Shown: piece by piece, positions 15,205-23,726 of the stretch
How positions within the stretch are numbered: the first letter of the stretch is position 1
Layout: every line of letters begins with the position of its first letter
DNA from: an uncultured Alphaproteobacteria bacterium
GTDB lineage: Bacteria; Pseudomonadota; Alphaproteobacteria; Rhizobiales; Ancalomicrobiaceae
Assembly: GCA_937919435.1 (NCBI GenBank)
Contig: CALFRR010000213.1
Coordinates: 1 to 23,726, forward strand
Direction of reading: 5' to 3'
DNA: 23,726 bases
Position numbers and translations under genes: made by a program
The notes under the pieces: generated by a model
What the model was told of the DNA's origin: nothing
The model's database searches: none
Seen by the model: only the letters and a program-made list of their open reading frames with translations

Positions 15205-15399
15205 ATGTTCGCCCATACAGCGGGAGACCGCGCCACCCCCGTTCTGACCGTCGTGTCCGAGGCAGACGCCTCGGCCCGTGGCGCTGCCGTCGATCGGCTG
15301 GAGCGCGGCGTCGCCGCGGCCCGGACCATCGGCTTCGGCACGCTCGCCGCGACCGTCGCGGCGCTCACCCATGCCGGCGTCGCCGGCTTCGGCTTCTGA
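15205..15399 (+). CDS. Small hydrophobic-tailed protein (64 aa)
   Basis: ATG at 15205 with GAGGAG about six bases upstream. Residues 1-40 are mixed polar (MFAHTAGDRATPVLTVVSEA, then RGAAVDRLERGVAAAR) and residues 41-64 hydrophobic (TIGFGTLAATVAALTHAGVA, ending GFGF). An earlier in-frame start at 15076 would place the 15090-15107 palindrome inside the gene and lacks a ribosome site. The AAR.IG segment before the hydrophobic tail resembles AARDIG in the 57-residue protein, a weak hint of common origin. Family and function unknown. Confidence 0.55.
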   Translation: MFAHTAGDRATPVLTVVSEADASARGAAVDRLERGVAAARTIGFGTLAATVAALTHAGVAGFGF

Positions 15400-15578
15400 A
15401 CGAATCTCGAGCCGGCACAGCACCGCGAGCGCCGGCGTACGATCGCCGCGTCCGTCCCGACCTTTATGAAATTTCTAGACCGAGACCGCCGGTTCCCGAT
15501 CGAATTCGAACGGCGAGCGGGCGCAGTTTCGTCGGTGACGGCGGTCGGAACGATCGCCTCTGACATCGGGAGATGGAC

Positions 15579-15746
15579 ATGACCCTGCTCAGCAGCGACT
15601 TCGCCTCGTTCGGTGCGGACCGCACCGCCACCCCCGCCACCGGCCGACGGCTGCCGCTCGCCGAGATCGTCGGCGTGGGCGCGCTGCTGTTGGTCGCCGT
15701 CGGCGCCGTGGCGATCCGCGGTGCGCTCGCCGTCCACCTCATCTGA
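15579..15746 (+). CDS. Small single-span membrane protein (55 aa)
   Basis: ATG at 15579 with GGGAG eight bases upstream. The N-terminus is polar (MTLLSSDFASFGADRTATPA), then LPLAEIVG at 25-32 and a hydrophobic segment to about residue 47 (VGVGALLLVAVGAVAI), ending ALAVHLI. EIVG before the membrane segment also occurs in the 57-residue protein. It converges on the kinase gene with only seven bases between the two stops and no terminator. A locally AT-rich patch (15471-15479, TTATGAAAT and on) about 105 bases upstream may hold its promoter. Family and function unknown. Confidence 0.55.
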   Translation: MTLLSSDFASFGADRTATPATGRRLPLAEIVGVGALLLVAVGAVAIRGALAVHLI

Positions 15747-15753
15747 CGTCTGC

Positions 15754-16704
15754 TCAGAGGCCGCGTTCGGCCATGAACGCCCTGACTTCGGCGGGGCGCG
15801 GCAGATCGGCGCCGCGGCGCGAACAGGTCACCGCCGCGGCCGCCGCGGCGAAGCGGACGATCGGCTCGATCGCCGCGAGATCGAGACCGGCGAGACCGTC
15901 CTTGGTCAGCGCGCCGATGTCGTCGAGACGGTCGAGCAGTGCCGCCTGGAAGGTGTCGCCGGCGCCGACGGTGTCGACCACGTCGACCGGCAGGGCCGGC
16001 ACGTCGAGCGACATCCCACCGATCGCCACCGACGAACCGCGACCGCCATCGGTGACCACCGCGATCTTCGGACCCGATTGCGACCAGCGCCGCGCCACCG
16101 CCGCCGCGTCGGTCTCGCCGTAGAGCCAGCCGGTGTCCTCGACGCTCGCCTTGACGAGGTCTGCGCGGGCGAGGAGTGCGGCGAAGCGGCCGGTGAACAG
16201 ACTGCGGTCGGCGATCACCGAGGGGCGGATGTTGGGGTCGACCGAGATCACCCGGGACGCCGCGATCTCGGCAGAGAAGCCGTGCAGGGTCGACGCGGTC
16301 GGCTCGAGCGCCAGCGACACCGAGGCGAAATGGACGCAGGCGATCTCCGCGGGAAGCGTCGCGGGCAGATCGGCCGGCGTGAGCGAGCGGTCGGCGGCGC
16401 CTTCGGCATGGAATGCGTAGTGCGGCTGCCCGGTCTCGTCGAGGGCGACGTAGGCCATGGTGGTGGGGCGCGGGGTGCGCACCACGAAGCGCCGGTCGAT
16501 GCCTTCGCGTCCGAGGAAATCCCACAGCAGATCGCCGAACATGTCGGTCGACAGCGCGGTCAGATAGGCGACGTCGCGTCCCAGCCGGGCGAGGCCGAAG
16601 GCGACGTTGAGCGGGGATCCACCGATGACCGGCTCGAACAGCCTGCGGCCGCCGACGTCCACGGCGATCATGTCGAACAGGGCTTCACCGGTCGAGAGGA
16701 TCAT
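15754..16704 (-). CDS. PfkB-family sugar kinase, fructokinase-like
   Basis: A 316-residue ribokinase/PfkB-fold kinase phosphorylating a sugar with ATP. ATG 16704 (MILSTGEALFDMI) is chosen; the open extension upstream contains the terminator hairpin and is not coding. Seen: GEALFDMI at the N-terminus, GGSPLNVAFGLARLG (28-42, PfkB signature 1), SVDPNIRPSV (154-163, usual in fructokinases), and DTVGAGDTFQAALL (244-257, PfkB signature 2) with Asp250 as catalytic base. AGGA lies upstream of the start. It is the last gene in the direction of the ABC transporter block, separated from the binding-protein gene by two hairpins, and may be expressed by read-through. Fructose is the likeliest substrate; other ketoses or 2-keto-3-deoxy sugars are possible. 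Confidence 0.88.
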   Translation of the reverse strand: MILSTGEALFDMIAVDVGGRRLFEPVIGGSPLNVAFGLARLGRDVAYLTALSTDMFGDLLWDFLGREGIDRRFVVRTPRPTTMAYVALDETGQPHYAFHAEGAADRSLTPADLPATLPAEIACVHFASVSLALEPTASTLHGFSAEIAASRVISVDPNIRPSVIADRSLFTGRFAALLARADLVKASVEDTGWLYGETDAAAVARRWSQSGPKIAVVTDGGRGSSVAIGGMSLDVPALPVDVVDTVGAGDTFQAALLDRLDDIGALTKDGLAGLDLAAIEPIVRFAAAAAAVTCSRRGADLPRPAEVRAFMAERGL

Positions 16705-16741
16705 GAGGCCATCCTGCTCCGGGATCGGGATCGAAAGAAGA

Positions 16742-16769
16742 CCCGGAAAGGCCGGGCAGCCTTTCCGGG
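16742..16769 (-). terminator. Terminator between binding protein and kinase genes
   Basis: CCCGGAAAGGC and GCCTTTCCGGG form a perfect 11-bp stem with a six-base loop. On the minus strand it is followed by TCTTCTTTCG, a T-rich tail. It lies 95-122 bases past the binding-protein stop and just before the kinase gene, so it likely reduces expression of the kinase. Confidence 0.78.
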
Positions 16770-16828
16770 AGGTGCGGGACGACGAGAGCGGAAGGGGTCC
16801 GCTCTCACCGCTCGGGAGTGAGGCCGAT

Positions 16829-16852
16829 GTGCGCCGGTCGGATCCGGCGCAC
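16829..16852 (-). terminator. Hairpin right after the binding-protein gene
   Basis: GTGCGCCGG and CCGGCGCAC form a perfect 9-bp stem with a TCGGAT loop, starting 11 bases past the stop. No T-run. Such stems often protect the 3' end of binding-protein mRNA. Confidence 0.55.
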
Positions 16853-16863
16853 GGGGGAAGCAT

Positions 16864-17790
16864 TCAGTGCGACGTCCAGCCGGCGTAGTCCTTGACGTTG
16901 TCGCGGGTGACCAGCTTCGACGGCATCAGGATCTCGGTCTTCTCCGGCTTCTTGCCGTTCATGATGCCATAGCCGATTTCGACCGCCATCTGGGCCATCT
17001 TGTAGGGATCCTGGCTCGACGAGGCCTGGACCTGGGTGTCGCCCTTGAGGGCGGCTTCGATGTCCGGGGCGCCGTCGACCGAGGTGATGACGATGCCGGT
17101 GCGCTTCAGCTGCTTGGCGGCGAGGTCGGTGCCGATCGCCTGCGGGTCGTTGATCGCGAAGACCGCGTCGATCTTGGCGAAGCGGGTCAGGTGACCCTGC
17201 ATGACGTTGAGGCCGCCTTCGCGCGAGCCCTTGGCGTCCTGGTCGTCGGAGAGGACCTTGATGCCCGGGGCCTTGGCGAAGACCTGCTTGCAGCCGACGA
17301 CGCGGTCGACCACGGCGGTCACCTGCGGGCCGTTCTGGATGATCACGTCGCCCTTGCCGCCGAGCTTGTCGACGATGTACTGGCAGGCGATCTGGCCGGC
17401 CTGGACGTTGTCGGTCATCACCGTCGCGTCGACGCCGTCGGAGCCGACGTCCACCGCCACCACGACGATGCCGGCCGCCTGGGCCTTCTTGACCGCCGGG
17501 GCGAGCGCCTTCTTGTCGGCGGCGTTGAGCATGATCAGGTCGACGCCGGAGGCGATGAAGTTGTCGATCTGGGTGACCTGTTTGCCGAGGTCGTATTCGA
17601 AGCCGAGTGCGGTCACTTCGACCTTCGGGTTGATCTCCTTGGCCTTCGCCTCGGCGCCCTTGGCGAGCGCGACGAAGAACGGGTTGCCCATCGAGCCGAG
17701 CGAGATGCCGATCTTCTTCAGATCCTTGGCGTCGGCGGTACCGACCATCAGACCAGCGGCGATGCCGGCGAGAAGCAGCTTCTTCAACAT
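16864..17790 (-). CDS. Sugar ABC transporter periplasmic binding protein (RbsB-like)
   Basis: A 308-residue type I periplasmic binding protein. ATG 17790 (MLKKLLLAGIAAG) is preferred, with GGAGGA seven bases upstream. A signal peptide spans about 1-21, ending TADA, cleavage probably before KDLKK. The mature protein opens IGISLGSMGNPFFVALAKGA, the ribose-binding pattern. It continues with DNFIASGVDLIMLNAADKKA, AVDVGSDGVDATVMTDN, FAINDPQAIGTDLAAKQ and ITSVDGAPD, the ligand-contact segments of this family. It captures a sugar in the periplasm and delivers it to the permease encoded just upstream. The exact ligand cannot be read; the adjoining xylulokinase and fructokinase suggest a ketose, pentose or polyol. 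Hairpins after the stop may raise its level over the neighbours. Confidence 0.93.
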   Translation of the reverse strand: MLKKLLLAGIAAGLMVGTADAKDLKKIGISLGSMGNPFFVALAKGAEAKAKEINPKVEVTALGFEYDLGKQVTQIDNFIASGVDLIMLNAADKKALAPAVKKAQAAGIVVVAVDVGSDGVDATVMTDNVQAGQIACQYIVDKLGGKGDVIIQNGPQVTAVVDRVVGCKQVFAKAPGIKVLSDDQDAKGSREGGLNVMQGHLTRFAKIDAVFAINDPQAIGTDLAAKQLKRTGIVITSVDGAPDIEAALKGDTQVQASSSQDPYKMAQMAVEIGYGIMNGKKPEKTEILMPSKLVTRDNVKDYAGWTSH

Positions 17791-17990
17791 GAGGTCTTCC
17801 TCCAACGGTCACTCGTTGTTCCGGCCGGACGCCTGACCGTTCGTCGTCCGATCCTGATTTCCGCCGAGGATCCCTCGTCCCCGGTCGGTCGGTTCCGGCG
17901 ATCACCCCGGCGATCGCGCGGTGTCGATGCGGGCGCTCCCCGGCGCACCGCCTTCGCCTCTTGCCTCGGCCGAACGGCCGCGGGCGTCCG

Positions 17991-18995
17991 TCAGGTGCGG
18001 GCCGAGCCGGACAGGCGGTAGCGATCGAGGGCGACGGCGCCGATGATGACGAGGCCCTTGATGATGAACTGCCAGATGTCGGAGATGCCGATCAGCACCA
18101 GTCCGTTCGACAGAACCGCGATGATCAGCGCGCCGACCAGCGTGCCCCAGATCGAGCCGATGCCGCCGACGAAGGAGGTGCCGCCGAGGATCACCGCGGC
18201 GATCGCGTCGAGTTCGTAGGACTGGCCGAGCTGGAGGCCGTTCGCCGCGTAGAGGCGGGCCGCCTGCATCACCGCGCCGAGGCCGGAGAGCGCTCCGGAG
18301 GCGCCGTAGACGAACAGCAGCACCAGCGGCACCTTGATGCCGGAGAGCCGGGCCGCGTCCTCGTTGCCGCCGACGGCGTAGATGTGGACGCCGAGCACGG
18401 TGCGGCGGAGCACGAACCACGAGGCGAGGATCACCGCGAAGGCGATCACCACCAGCCACGGCACGCCGAAGATCGCCCCGTTGCCGATCACCGCGAACTG
18501 CAGGTCGGGATTGAACACCGTCTTGTCGGCACCGATCAGCCGGGCGATGCCGCGCACCGCGGTCAGCGCGCCGAGGGTGACGATGAACGGCGGCAGCCTG
18601 AGGAAGGCGACCAGTGCCCCGTTGATCACGCCGAAGCCGAGGCCGGCGACGATGCCGAGCGGGATCGCCAGCCACCACAGGTCCGGCAGATTGGAGACGA
18701 TCAGCGCCACCATCGCCGAGACCGCGAGGATCGAGCCGACCGAGAGGTCGATGCCGCCGGTCAGGATGACGAAGGTCATGCCGGCGGCGAGAACCATGTT
18801 GACCGACGCCTGCTGGGCGACGATCGACAGGTTCTGCATCGACAGGAAGCGCTCGGAGAGCAACTGAAAGACGATCGCCAGCAGGACCAGGATCGGCGCC
18901 ATGCCGACGGTTCGGACGAAGGACTGGAAGCGGGCACGCCCACCGGCGCTCTTCTCGGCGGGAGTGATCGACGCGGCTTCGACTTTCTCGGTCAT
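17991..18995 (-). CDS. Sugar ABC transporter permease (RbsC-like)
   Basis: A 334-residue inner-membrane permease of the ribose/xylose/galactoside group (BPD_transp_2). About 30 polar N-terminal residues are followed by eight to ten hydrophobic segments. Typical stretches are seen: SIVAQQASVNMVLAAGMTFV, ILTGGIDLSVGSILAVSAM, GVINGALVAFLRLPPFIVTLGAL, GGNEDAARLSGIKV, and DAIAAVILGGTSFVGGIGSI, which contains the coupling-type loop facing the ATPase. GGAGATG precedes the ATG. The gene lies 61 bases after the ATPase gene and 200 bases before the binding-protein gene. It forms the channel, presumably as a homodimer. Confidence 0.94.
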   Translation of the reverse strand: MTEKVEAASITPAEKSAGGRARFQSFVRTVGMAPILVLLAIVFQLLSERFLSMQNLSIVAQQASVNMVLAAGMTFVILTGGIDLSVGSILAVSAMVALIVSNLPDLWWLAIPLGIVAGLGFGVINGALVAFLRLPPFIVTLGALTAVRGIARLIGADKTVFNPDLQFAVIGNGAIFGVPWLVVIAFAVILASWFVLRRTVLGVHIYAVGGNEDAARLSGIKVPLVLLFVYGASGALSGLGAVMQAARLYAANGLQLGQSYELDAIAAVILGGTSFVGGIGSIWGTLVGALIIAVLSNGLVLIGISDIWQFIIKGLVIIGAVALDRYRLSGSART

Positions 18996-19056
18996 GACGG
19001 CATCTCCATGCGGTCGGTCGCGGCGCTCGCGGCTCGGGGCGCGACGCGAGCGTCGT

Positions 19057-20602
<1,546 letters not shown>

Positions 20603-20616
<14 letters not shown>

Positions 20617-21922
20617 GTCGGTCGTCTCCTCGCGTCTCGTCCCGGCGGTCGGTTTCGCCGCGGCCGCGATCCTCGCGCAGGGCGTCGTGGCGCCCGGTGA
20701 GGATGGCGGCATGCGGGCTGAAGTTCAGATGGAACGGCAGGCTCGCGGCGCCGACGGCACCGGCGTCCTCGCCGAACGAGCCGAGCTGGATCTCGGGCGG
20801 CTGCCGCGCTTCCGGCACTTCGGCGGCGAGCCGGTCGCCGAGGCGGGCGGCCAGGGGGGCGAGCAGGGCATGATCGAGGTCGCCGTCGAGGACGACGACC
20901 GGCAGATCGAGCACCGCAGCGGCGGCGAGCACCGGCGCGACCAGAGCCTCGACGCAGTCGGCGACCCACTCCTCGAGGACCGCCGGTGCGCCGGCCGCGG
21001 CCGCGGCGACGTCGCCGATCCCCTGGACCGGGATGCCGCAATGGCGCAGATGGCGGACCAGGGCGTTGATCGAGGCCCGCGACAGGAGGATGTCCCAGTC
21101 GCGATCGAGGGCCGGCGCCGAAGCGAGCCGCGACGGTCTGACCGGCATCATGCCGACGTCGCCGGCGTTGCCGCGCGGACCCCTCAGATACTGGCCGCCG
21201 ACGACCACACCGCCGCCGATCGCCGAGCCGAGGAACAGATAGAGGAAGTCGTCGACGTGGCGGCCGCGACCGTAGAACAGCTCGGCGACGGTCGCCGCGG
21301 TACCGTCGTTCTCGACGACGACGTCGAGGCCGGTCGCCTCCGACAGGGCGCCCCCGAAATCGAAACCGTTCCACTGGCGGAAGACCTCGGCGGGCAGCGA
21401 CAGCTTGTCGAGCCAGGCGCCGAGATCGTAGGGCGCGGCGACGCCGATGCCGACCAGCCGATCGCGGCGATCCGGATCGAGCAGTGTGGCGACGTGCTCG
21501 ATGTCGCGCAGCACGATCTCCATGGTGCGGGCCGGCGGCGGTAGATCGAGGGTGTGGGTGCGACGGGCGATCGGCTTGCCGGCGAAGTCGACCAGCACCG
21601 TCTCGAGTGCGCCGCGGTCGAGGCGCACGCCGATCGAGAAGGCGCCGTCGGGGTCGAGCGAGAGCAGGGTCGCCGGTTGGCCGCGGCCGCCGTCGCGCTT
21701 CTTGCCGAGCTGCTGGACGAGCCCGGCCCGTTCCAGCGCACCGACGATCATGCCGGCGGCATTGTTGGTCAGCGAGGCGACGCGCGCGAGATCGGCCTTC
21801 GAAGCGGTTCCCATCCTGCGCAGCGCGGCGAGGATGACCCGCTCGTTGAACTGGCGCACGAACACGGAATTGGAGCCGTGCCCGGGACCCGCCGATGACG
21901 TGCCGTTCGTCGTGCCGGCCAC
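20603..21922 (-). CDS. ROK-family transcriptional regulator
   Basis: A 439-residue ROK repressor. A GTG start at 21922 is chosen because GGGGAGG lies five bases upstream. The longer frame from 22102 would run through the AT-rich promoter/operator and has a disordered N-terminus. Residues 25-85 form a winged helix (FNERVILAALRRMGTASKAD..LVQQLGKKRDGGRGQP). The ROK sugar-binding domain follows: VVVENDGTAATVAELFYGRG, FLGSAIGGGVVVGGQ and GNAGDVGMMPV. In kinases and many ROK regulators that last motif carries His as a zinc or substrate ligand; here it is Met, and the CxCG zinc cluster is also missing. It is therefore probably a pure regulator with altered ligand handling. It overlaps the ABC ATPase gene by 14 bases and likely represses the transporter operon and itself. 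Confidence 0.9.
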
Positions 21923-22037
21923 GACCGCCTCCCCGTTTCCCCGCCGTGCCCCGGACTCCGGCCGCGATCCGTCGTCGGATCGTCGGCCCGGATGCGCCGG
22001 TTCTGCGACCGGTCGCGAGGTCTTCGGCTTATTAATT

Positions 22038-22071
22038 AATTCATGATTATGAATTGCTCGTCGCCTGTCAA
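22038..22071 (-). promoter_or_regulatory. AT-rich promoter with palindromic operator for the ROK-ABC operon
   Basis: On the minus strand a perfect TTGACA (plus 22066-22071) is followed 17 bases on by AATCAT, four of six matches to the -10 consensus (22043-22048). AATTCAT-GATT-ATGAATT (22038-22055), a perfect 7-4-7 inverted repeat, covers the -10. TTAATTAA (22032-22039) adjoins. It is the most AT-rich spot of the window. A repressor bound here would block transcription; the ROK protein encoded downstream is the obvious candidate. The start of transcription would fall near 22036. Confidence 0.68.
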
Positions 22072-22091
22072 TAGGCTTCGAGGAGGGGGTA

Positions 22092-22107
22092 TCGGGGTTC
22101 ACCCCGA
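22092..22107. terminator. Short hairpin between xylB and the ROK promoter
   Basis: TCGGGG and CCCCGA form a 6-bp stem with a four-base loop, 38 bases past the xylB stop. No T-run on the minus strand (GTTTTC follows only on the plus strand), so it is a weak terminator candidate for xylB. Confidence 0.3.
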
Positions 22108-22144
22108 GTTTTCGACGGCCCCCTCACCCGCGAAAATCCACGGA

Positions 22145-23620
22145 TCAGGCCGGTTTTCCGGAGAATTCCGGGCGCAGCACGGTATACAGGCGGCGGAAGC
22201 GGTCGACTTGCCCAGAGTAGAATTCCACGAGCCGCGGGTCCGGTTCGGCGATCGTCTCGATCGGTGGGGCGACGCAGACCTCTTCCACGGTCTCCTCTCC
22301 GAGCGACAGACGGGCGAGCCGGGCCGCGCCCCAGGCGGGGCCCTTGTCGCCGCCGGCACGCCGGACGACCGGTACTCCCATCACCGTGGCGAGGATCCCC
22401 AGCCAGATTCGGCTGCGGGCGCCGCCGCCGATCGCATCGACCGCGGAGATCGTGGTGCCGGCGGCGCCGAGGACGGCGATCGCGTCGGCGAAGGTGAAGG
22501 CCACCCCTTCCATCACGGCGCGGCCGAGATCGACCGCATCGGTCGACGGATCGAGCCCGAAGAACACGCCGCGGGCGTCGGCATCGTCGTGCGGCGTGCG
22601 TTCCCCACACAGGTAGGGCAGGAACAGCAGGCCGTCGGAGGGGCGGTCGCGGATTTCGATCGCCGCGACGAGGTCGCCGACCTCGCGGCCGAGAAGCCAG
22701 GCGGCCCAGGCCAGAGCGGACGCGCCGTTGAGCATCGCCGCCATCTGGTACCAGCGTCCCGGCAGAGCGTGGCAGAAGGCATGGACGAGGCCGGCGGCGT
22801 TCGGCCGATGCCGGGCGGTCGGGGCGAGCAGCAGCGCGGAGGTGCCGAGATTGGCGAGGGCGGTTCCTTCGGCGACGAGGCCGAGCCCGACCGCACCGAC
22901 CGGGCTGTCGCCACCGCCGCCGGCGACGGGAACGCCCGGGTGCATCCGCCAGCGGCGGGCGAGGTCCGGGCGCAGTCCGCCGGAAACCTCGGTGCTCTCG
23001 ATCAATCGGGGCAGCTGCGCGCGTCCGAGGCCGACCGCCGCCAGAGCGGCGTCGCACCAGTCGCGGCGGGCCTCGTCGAGGAGCCAGGTGCCGGCGGCGT
23101 CCGACGGGTCGGTGGCGCGTTCACCGGTGAGCTTCAGGCGGATCCAGTCCTTGGGCAGCATCAGGCAGGCGAGGCGGGCCGGGATCTCCGGCTCCCGGGC
23201 CGCCAGCCAGGCGACCTTCGGGGCGGTGAGGCCGGGCATCGCCCGGACCCCGACCCGCTCGGCGAGATCGTCGCCGAGGCCGGCGAGCGCCTTCGCCTCG
23301 GCCGCCGCGCGGCCGTCGTTCCACAGGATCGCCGGGCGCAACGGCCGGTCGTCGGCGCCGAGGAGCACCGCGCCGTGCATCTGACCGGTGAGGCCGATCG
23401 CGGCGGTCGCGGCGAGCGCGGCGGGGGCGCGTGCGGCGAGCTCGTCGAGACAGGCTTCGACCGCGGTCCACCAGTCGTCGGGATGCTGCTCGGACCAGCC
23501 GGGATGCGGGCGGGAGAGGGCGAGCGGGCGTCCCGCCTCGGCGAGCGCGCGACCGGCGTCGTCGACCACGACGGCTTTGACTGCGGACGTCCCGACGTCG
23601 ATCCCGAGAAAGCTCCGCAT
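22145..23620 (-). CDS. xylB: Xylulokinase (FGGY family)
   Basis: A 491-residue FGGY-family kinase, converting D-xylulose to xylulose 5-phosphate with ATP in the cytoplasm. Seen: the N-terminal phosphate-binding GIDVGTSAVKAVVVD (6-20), PGWSEQHPDDWW (40-51), the xylulokinase mark GLTGQMHGAVLL (76-87), ILWNDGRA (98-105), GGGGDSPVGAVG (234-245) with Asp238 in the catalytic position, LFLPYLCGERTPH, and GGGARSRIW near the C-terminus. The length matches xylulokinases. GGAG precedes the ATG at 23620. It lies upstream of the ROK-ABC operon in the same direction, but the ROK gene has its own promoter, so the two units are probably separate. Product enters the pentose phosphate pathway, where the transaldolase of this window works. 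Confidence 0.95.
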   Translation of the reverse strand: MRSFLGIDVGTSAVKAVVVDDAGRALAEAGRPLALSRPHPGWSEQHPDDWWTAVEACLDELAARAPAALAATAAIGLTGQMHGAVLLGADDRPLRPAILWNDGRAAAEAKALAGLGDDLAERVGVRAMPGLTAPKVAWLAAREPEIPARLACLMLPKDWIRLKLTGERATDPSDAAGTWLLDEARRDWCDAALAAVGLGRAQLPRLIESTEVSGGLRPDLARRWRMHPGVPVAGGGGDSPVGAVGLGLVAEGTALANLGTSALLLAPTARHRPNAAGLVHAFCHALPGRWYQMAAMLNGASALAWAAWLLGREVGDLVAAIEIRDRPSDGLLFLPYLCGERTPHDDADARGVFFGLDPSTDAVDLGRAVMEGVAFTFADAIAVLGAAGTTISAVDAIGGGARSRIWLGILATVMGVPVVRRAGGDKGPAWGAARLARLSLGEETVEEVCVAPPIETIAEPDPRLVEFYSGQVDRFRRLYTVLRPEFSGKPA

Positions 23621-23666
23621 GGACGATCTCCGGCGCGCCTCCCCTCGCGGCCGGTGTTCGTCGTCC

Positions 23667-23690
23667 GGTCCGCCGCCGGCGGGGCGGACC
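23667..23690. repeat. Inverted repeat upstream of xylB
   Basis: GGTCCGCC and GGCGGACC are perfect 8-base arms around GCCGGCGG, 47 bases before the xylB start. It could be a hairpin in the leader, an operator, or the end of an upstream gene outside the window. Bases 23621-23726 otherwise show no gene. Confidence 0.35.
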
Positions 23691-23726
23691 GCCGGTCGGC
23701 TCCGAGAGAAGCGCCGGTCCGGCGAG

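Noticed and set aside
15500..15509. TCGAATTCGA 10-base palindrome before the 55-residue gene
   Set aside because: It is a short self-complementary word likely by chance, not shared with the other small genes.
17895..17915. Two copies of CCGGCGATC spaced 12 bases apart between permease and binding-protein genes
   Set aside because: It is short and GC-rich, of a kind common by chance here, with no promoter beside it.
21923..22102. Longer GTG-started form of the ROK regulator
   Set aside because: It would translate through the TTGACA promoter and AT-rich operator and adds a disordered N-terminus. GTG 21922 has a strong GGGGAGG site.

Overview
The window is a piece of a very GC-rich chromosome, roughly 70% G+C by eye. 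Genes are densely packed, start mostly at ATG behind GGAG-type ribosome sites, and include GTG starts. Gene content points to an alphaproteobacterium, probably of the Hyphomicrobiales (inference): an RbsABC-type transporter with a ROK regulator and a PfkB kinase, a RibB protein with a decayed RibA half, and an FAH enzyme of the diketo-deoxy-fuconate hydrolase type. I saw no rRNA, tRNA, insertion sequence, prophage or CRISPR array.

Layout. (1) 1-5385, plus strand: two genes made of TPR repeats plus a GT9/heptosyltransferase-like domain. The first runs in from outside the window and carries two such modules; the second carries one and overlaps the first by ATGA. A SAM methyltransferase follows. 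A family-4 glycosyltransferase (5484-6674, minus) converges on them. Together they look like a surface-glycan or protein-glycosylation locus. (2) 6835-9491, minus: transaldolase and a RibB-RibA-like protein with an N-terminal helix-turn-helix. (3) 9689-10531, plus: an FAH-family hydrolase, divergent from ribB across a region with a perfect palindrome. (4) 10851-14583, plus: a five-gene operon for a biotin-dependent, sodium-pumping decarboxylase of the methylmalonyl-CoA type. Its order is carboxyltransferase, delta, biotin carrier, a 54-residue membrane protein, beta, and it ends in a clear terminator. (5) 14832-15746, plus: three tiny genes (57, 64 and 55 residues), each with a polar N-terminus and one hydrophobic C-terminal segment. 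Two have a shared AT-rich motif upstream. (6) 15754-23620, minus: a sugar or polyol catabolic block. In transcription order it holds xylulokinase, a ROK repressor with an AT-rich operator/promoter in front, ABC ATPase, permease, periplasmic binding protein, and a fructokinase-like PfkB kinase.

How the parts may work together. The transporter, xylulokinase and fructokinase would feed ketoses, or polyols oxidised to ketoses, into the pentose phosphate pathway. Transaldolase also acts there, and ribulose 5-phosphate from that pathway is the substrate of RibB. The decarboxylase operon would convert methylmalonyl-CoA to propionyl-CoA while exporting sodium ions.

The least explained parts are the 54-residue protein inside the pump operon, the three small membrane-type genes after it with their shared palindromic motif, the helix-turn-helix fused to RibB, and the tandem TPR-glycosyltransferase modules.
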